Shown here: piece by piece, positions 5,525 through 7,483 of the stretch
Layout: each line of letters begins with the position of its first letter
Numbering within the stretch: position 1 is the first letter of the stretch
NCBI GenBank assembly: GCA_958427895.1
Contig: CAUADW010000077.1
Coordinates: 1 to 7,483 of the forward strand
Direction of reading: 5' to 3'
DNA from: an uncultured Collinsella sp.
GTDB lineage: Bacteria; Actinomycetota; Coriobacteriia; Coriobacteriales; Coriobacteriaceae
DNA length: 7,483 nucleotides
Notes under the pieces: generated by a model
The model's database searches: none
What the model was told of the DNA's origin: nothing
The model's input: the letters and a program-made list of their open reading frames with translations, nothing else
Translations under genes and position numbers: made by a program

Positions 5525-6802
5525 TTGTTTGAATGTGAACTGCCGTTTGACCACAAGACGTTGCATCTGGAGCTCGAGGATAAGAACTTCGCGGGTGTGA
5601 TGGAAGGTCATCAAAACGAGTTTAAGACCACGAAATCGCAGCAAGAGCTGGTAGAGGAGTCGCTTGCCAACCCTTATGGCTCGCCGTCGCTCGAGGAGCT
5701 TTGTGCTGGCAAGAAGGATATCGTCATCATTAGCTCCGACCATACGCGCCCCGTTCCATCGCGTGTGACGATGCCTATTCTGCTGCATCACATCCATACT
5801 GCTGCACCCGAGGCTCGTGTGCGTATTTTGGTTGCTACGGGTATGCATCGTCCGTCGACGCATGAGGAGCTCGTCAACAAGTACGGCGAGGAGATTGTTG
5901 CCAACGAGGAAATCGTTATGCACGTCGCGACTGATGACAGCATGATGAAAAAGATCGGCACCCTGCCTTCTGGTGGCGAGTGCATCATCAACAAGATTGC
6001 CGCCGATTGCGATCTGCTGCTTGCCGAGGGCTTTATTGAGCCGCACTTCTTTGCTGGTTTCTCTGGTAGCCGCAAGTCCGTCCTGCCTGGTATCGCCAGC
6101 TACAAGACCATCATGTACAACCATAACGGTCAGTTTGTGAATGATTCCCACTCGCGTGCCGGCAACCTGTGCCACAACCACGTGAGCGAGGACATGTTTG
6201 CCGCTGCCGAGATGGCTCACCTTGCCTTTGTGCTTAACGTGGTGCTCAACGGCAAGCACGAGGTCATCGGCTCCTTTGCCGGCGATATCCACAAGGCGCA
6301 CGAGGCTGGCTGCGAGTTCGTGAAGAGCCTTGCCGGCGTTGAGCCCGTCGAGTGCGAGATTGCCATCACCACCAACGGCGGCTACCCGCTCGACCAGAAC
6401 ATCTACCAGGCCGTGAAGGGCATGTGCTCTGCCGAGGCCACGCTTCCCGAGGGCGGCGTGATTATCGATGTCGCCGGTTGTGCCGACGGTCACGGTGGCG
6501 AGGGCTTCTATCACAACATCGCCGACAACGATCCTGCGGAGTTTGAGCGCGCCTGCATCGACCGTCCTAAGGACGAGACCCTGCCCGACCAGTGGACGAG
6601 CCAGATCTTTGCCCGCATCCTGGCGCATCACCCCGTGATCATGGTTACCGACCTGTGCGATCACCAGATGATCAAGGATATGCACATGACGCCGGTCAAC
6701 ACTCTCGATGAGGCGCTCAAGCTCGCCTTTGAGATGAAGGGTGCCGATGCCAAGGTGGCCGTCATTCCCGATGGCCTGGGCGTTGTCGTCGCTCAGCACT
6801 AG
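5525..6802 (+). CDS. larA: Nickel-pincer-dependent lactate racemase LarA
   Basis: LarA interconverts D- and L-lactate in the cytoplasm by hydride transfer to the nickel-pincer nucleotide (NPN) cofactor. The 425-residue product follows the Lactiplantibacillus plantarum enzyme (about 424 residues) along its whole length, and the functional residues fall at the same numbers. These are Arg75 in SSDHTRPVPS, the catalytic pair His108 in GMHRPSTHEELVNKYG and His174 in GFIEPHFFAGFSG, Lys184 in SGSRKSVLPG (covalent cofactor attachment), His200 (nickel ligand) and Lys298 in YPLDQNIYQAVKG. The start is the TTG at 5525: GAGGG (5511-5515) lies 9 nt before it, a stop codon lies in frame at 5501, and this start gives the matching numbering. 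An ATG/GTG about 25 codons later would remove conserved N-terminal sequence. The channel gene follows after 49 bases, so the two are probably co-transcribed. The cofactor genes larB, larC and larE are not in view. Related family members act on other 2-hydroxy acids, but the full active site and the neighbour favour lactate. Confidence 0.95.
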   Translation: MFECELPFDHKTLHLELEDKNFAGVMEGHQNEFKTTKSQQELVEESLANPYGSPSLEELCAGKKDIVIISSDHTRPVPSRVTMPILLHHIHTAAPEARVRILVATGMHRPSTHEELVNKYGEEIVANEEIVMHVATDDSMMKKIGTLPSGGECIINKIAADCDLLLAEGFIEPHFFAGFSGSRKSVLPGIASYKTIMYNHNGQFVNDSHSRAGNLCHNHVSEDMFAAAEMAHLAFVLNVVLNGKHEVIGSFAGDIHKAHEAGCEFVKSLAGVEPVECEIAITTNGGYPLDQNIYQAVKGMCSAEATLPEGGVIIDVAGCADGHGGEGFYHNIADNDPAEFERACIDRPKDETLPDQWTSQIFARILAHHPVIMVTDLCDHQMIKDMHMTPVNTLDEALKLAFEMKGADAKVAVIPDGLGVVVAQH

Positions 6803-6811
6803 TACGCGGCC

Positions 6812-6826
6812 TAAACGAATCGTTTA
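6812..6826. promoter_or_regulatory. 15-bp perfect dyad between larA and the channel gene
   Basis: TAAACGA and TCGTTTA flank a single A in the 49-base gap between the two genes. TATAAC (6825-6830) overlaps its right end and could be a weak -10 box. The stem is too short and A/T-rich for a terminator, so a regulator site or an mRNA processing element is more likely. I do not recognise the motif. Confidence 0.3.
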
Positions 6827-6851
6827 TAACCGACAAGAAAGATAAGGTTTT

Positions 6852-7483
6852 ATGCTTACCAAACTCCTCTGCGAATTCGGCGCAACGGCCCTCATGATCA
6901 TCTTTGGCGTGGGCGTGCACTGCGATACCGTGCTTAAGGGCACCAAGTATCAGGGCTCCGGCCACATGTTTGCCATCACCACCTGGTCTTTTGGCATCTC
7001 GGTCGCCTTGTTTATCTTTGGCGGCGCCGTGTGCATGAACCCCGCCATGGTGCTTGCCCAGTGCATCGTCGGCTTGGTGCCGTGGAGCAGCTGCATCCCC
7101 TTCATGATTGCCGATATGCTCGGCGGCTTTGTGGGCGCCGTAATCGCTTGGCTTATGTATGCCGATGAGTTCAAGGCTTCCGAGGGCGTCGTCGACCCCA
7201 TTGCTCAGCGCAACATCTTCTCGACCAACCCCACCACCGAGGGCACGAACTATGCCCGTAACTTCTTCTGCGAGGCCATCTGCACCTTCGTGTTCATCAG
7301 CGCCATCCTTGCTGCTGCTAGCCGCGCCGGCGAGAACGTTCTGATGCTCGCTATCTGCGTCGGTCTGATCGTTTGGGCCGTCGGCATGGGCATGGGCGGC
7401 ATCACCGGCTTCGCCATGAACCAGGCTCGTGACCTTGGTCCTCGCATGGCCTATCAGGTGCTGCCGATCAAGAACAAGGCCGA
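6852..7483 (+). CDS. Aquaglyceroporin of the MIP family (GlpF/LarD-like), incomplete at window end
   Basis: MIP channels are membrane proteins with six helices and two half-helices. They let water, glycerol or, for LarD-type members, lactic acid pass down its gradient. The 210 visible codons have no stop; MIP channels are usually somewhat longer, so only the C-terminal end is missing. Hydrophobic segments are seen at about 5-24, 38-58, 82-103, 138-157 and 162-181. The first half-helix motif is intact (MNPA, Asn63-Pro64-Ala65). The second reads MNQARDLGPR (Asn190-Gln191-Ala192-Arg193), with Gln in place of Pro. By alignment with E. coli GlpF, the glycerol-type selectivity filter is kept: Trp45 (GlpF Trp48), Phe187 (Phe200) and Arg193 (Arg206). 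The start is the ATG at 6852, with AAGG (6844-6847) 4 nt upstream. Standing directly behind larA, it probably moves lactic acid into or out of the cell; glycerol transport remains possible. Confidence 0.93.
   Translation, partial: MLTKLLCEFGATALMIIFGVGVHCDTVLKGTKYQGSGHMFAITTWSFGISVALFIFGGAVCMNPAMVLAQCIVGLVPWSSCIPFMIADMLGGFVGAVIAWLMYADEFKASEGVVDPIAQRNIFSTNPTTEGTNYARNFFCEAICTFVFISAILAAASRAGENVLMLAICVGLIVWAVGMGMGGITGFAMNQARDLGPRMAYQVLPIKNKA

Noticed and set aside
5522..6799. 425-codon minus-strand frame exactly opposite larA
   Set aside because: The long overlap follows from codon bias in larA. It has no recognisable domain, and its length simply reflects the larA boundaries.
1..7483. CRISPR array, tRNA, rRNA or insertion sequence
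   Set aside because: I saw no regularly spaced direct repeats, no cloverleaf-type segments with the T-arm consensus, no rRNA blocks and no transposase reading frame.

Overview
The window looks like a chromosomal segment of a high-GC anaerobic actinobacterium of the class Coriobacteriia, most likely Collinsella. This is an inference from GC-rich third codon positions, actinobacterial-type -10 boxes and gene starts, and the wording of the proteins. No database search was possible. All four genes lie on the + strand.

Layout. Positions 1-192 hold no convincing gene but three consecutive imperfect hairpins. hisS (258-1571, histidyl-tRNA synthetase) follows behind a TATAAT box and ends in a G+C-rich terminator hairpin (1630-1665). 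ppc (1830-4643, phosphoenolpyruvate carboxylase) has its own promoter region with a TATAAT box and an upstream A/T-rich dyad, plus two stacked ribosome binding sites and starts. Behind ppc lies an unusually long gene-free stretch (4644-5524). It opens with a 127-nt near-perfect palindrome and continues with several smaller dyads and direct repeats. larA (5525-6802, nickel-pincer lactate racemase, TTG start) and an aquaglyceroporin of the GlpF/LarD type (6852 to the window end, incomplete) close the window as a probable two-gene lactate unit.

How the genes fit together. hisS and ppc are housekeeping genes: charging of tRNA-His, and anaplerotic formation of oxaloacetate from PEP and bicarbonate. 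Each seems to be transcribed alone. larA and the channel match a known partnership: in Lactiplantibacillus plantarum the racemase LarA and the lactic-acid-permeable aquaglyceroporin LarD belong to one operon. LarA needs the nickel-pincer cofactor made by LarB, LarC and LarE. Those genes are not in this window and must lie elsewhere if the enzyme is active.

I see no new protein system here. The points most worth a second look are non-coding: the tandem hairpins before hisS, the 127-nt palindrome after ppc, and the operator-like repeats before larA. The altered second NPA motif (Asn-Gln-Ala) of the channel also deserves attention.
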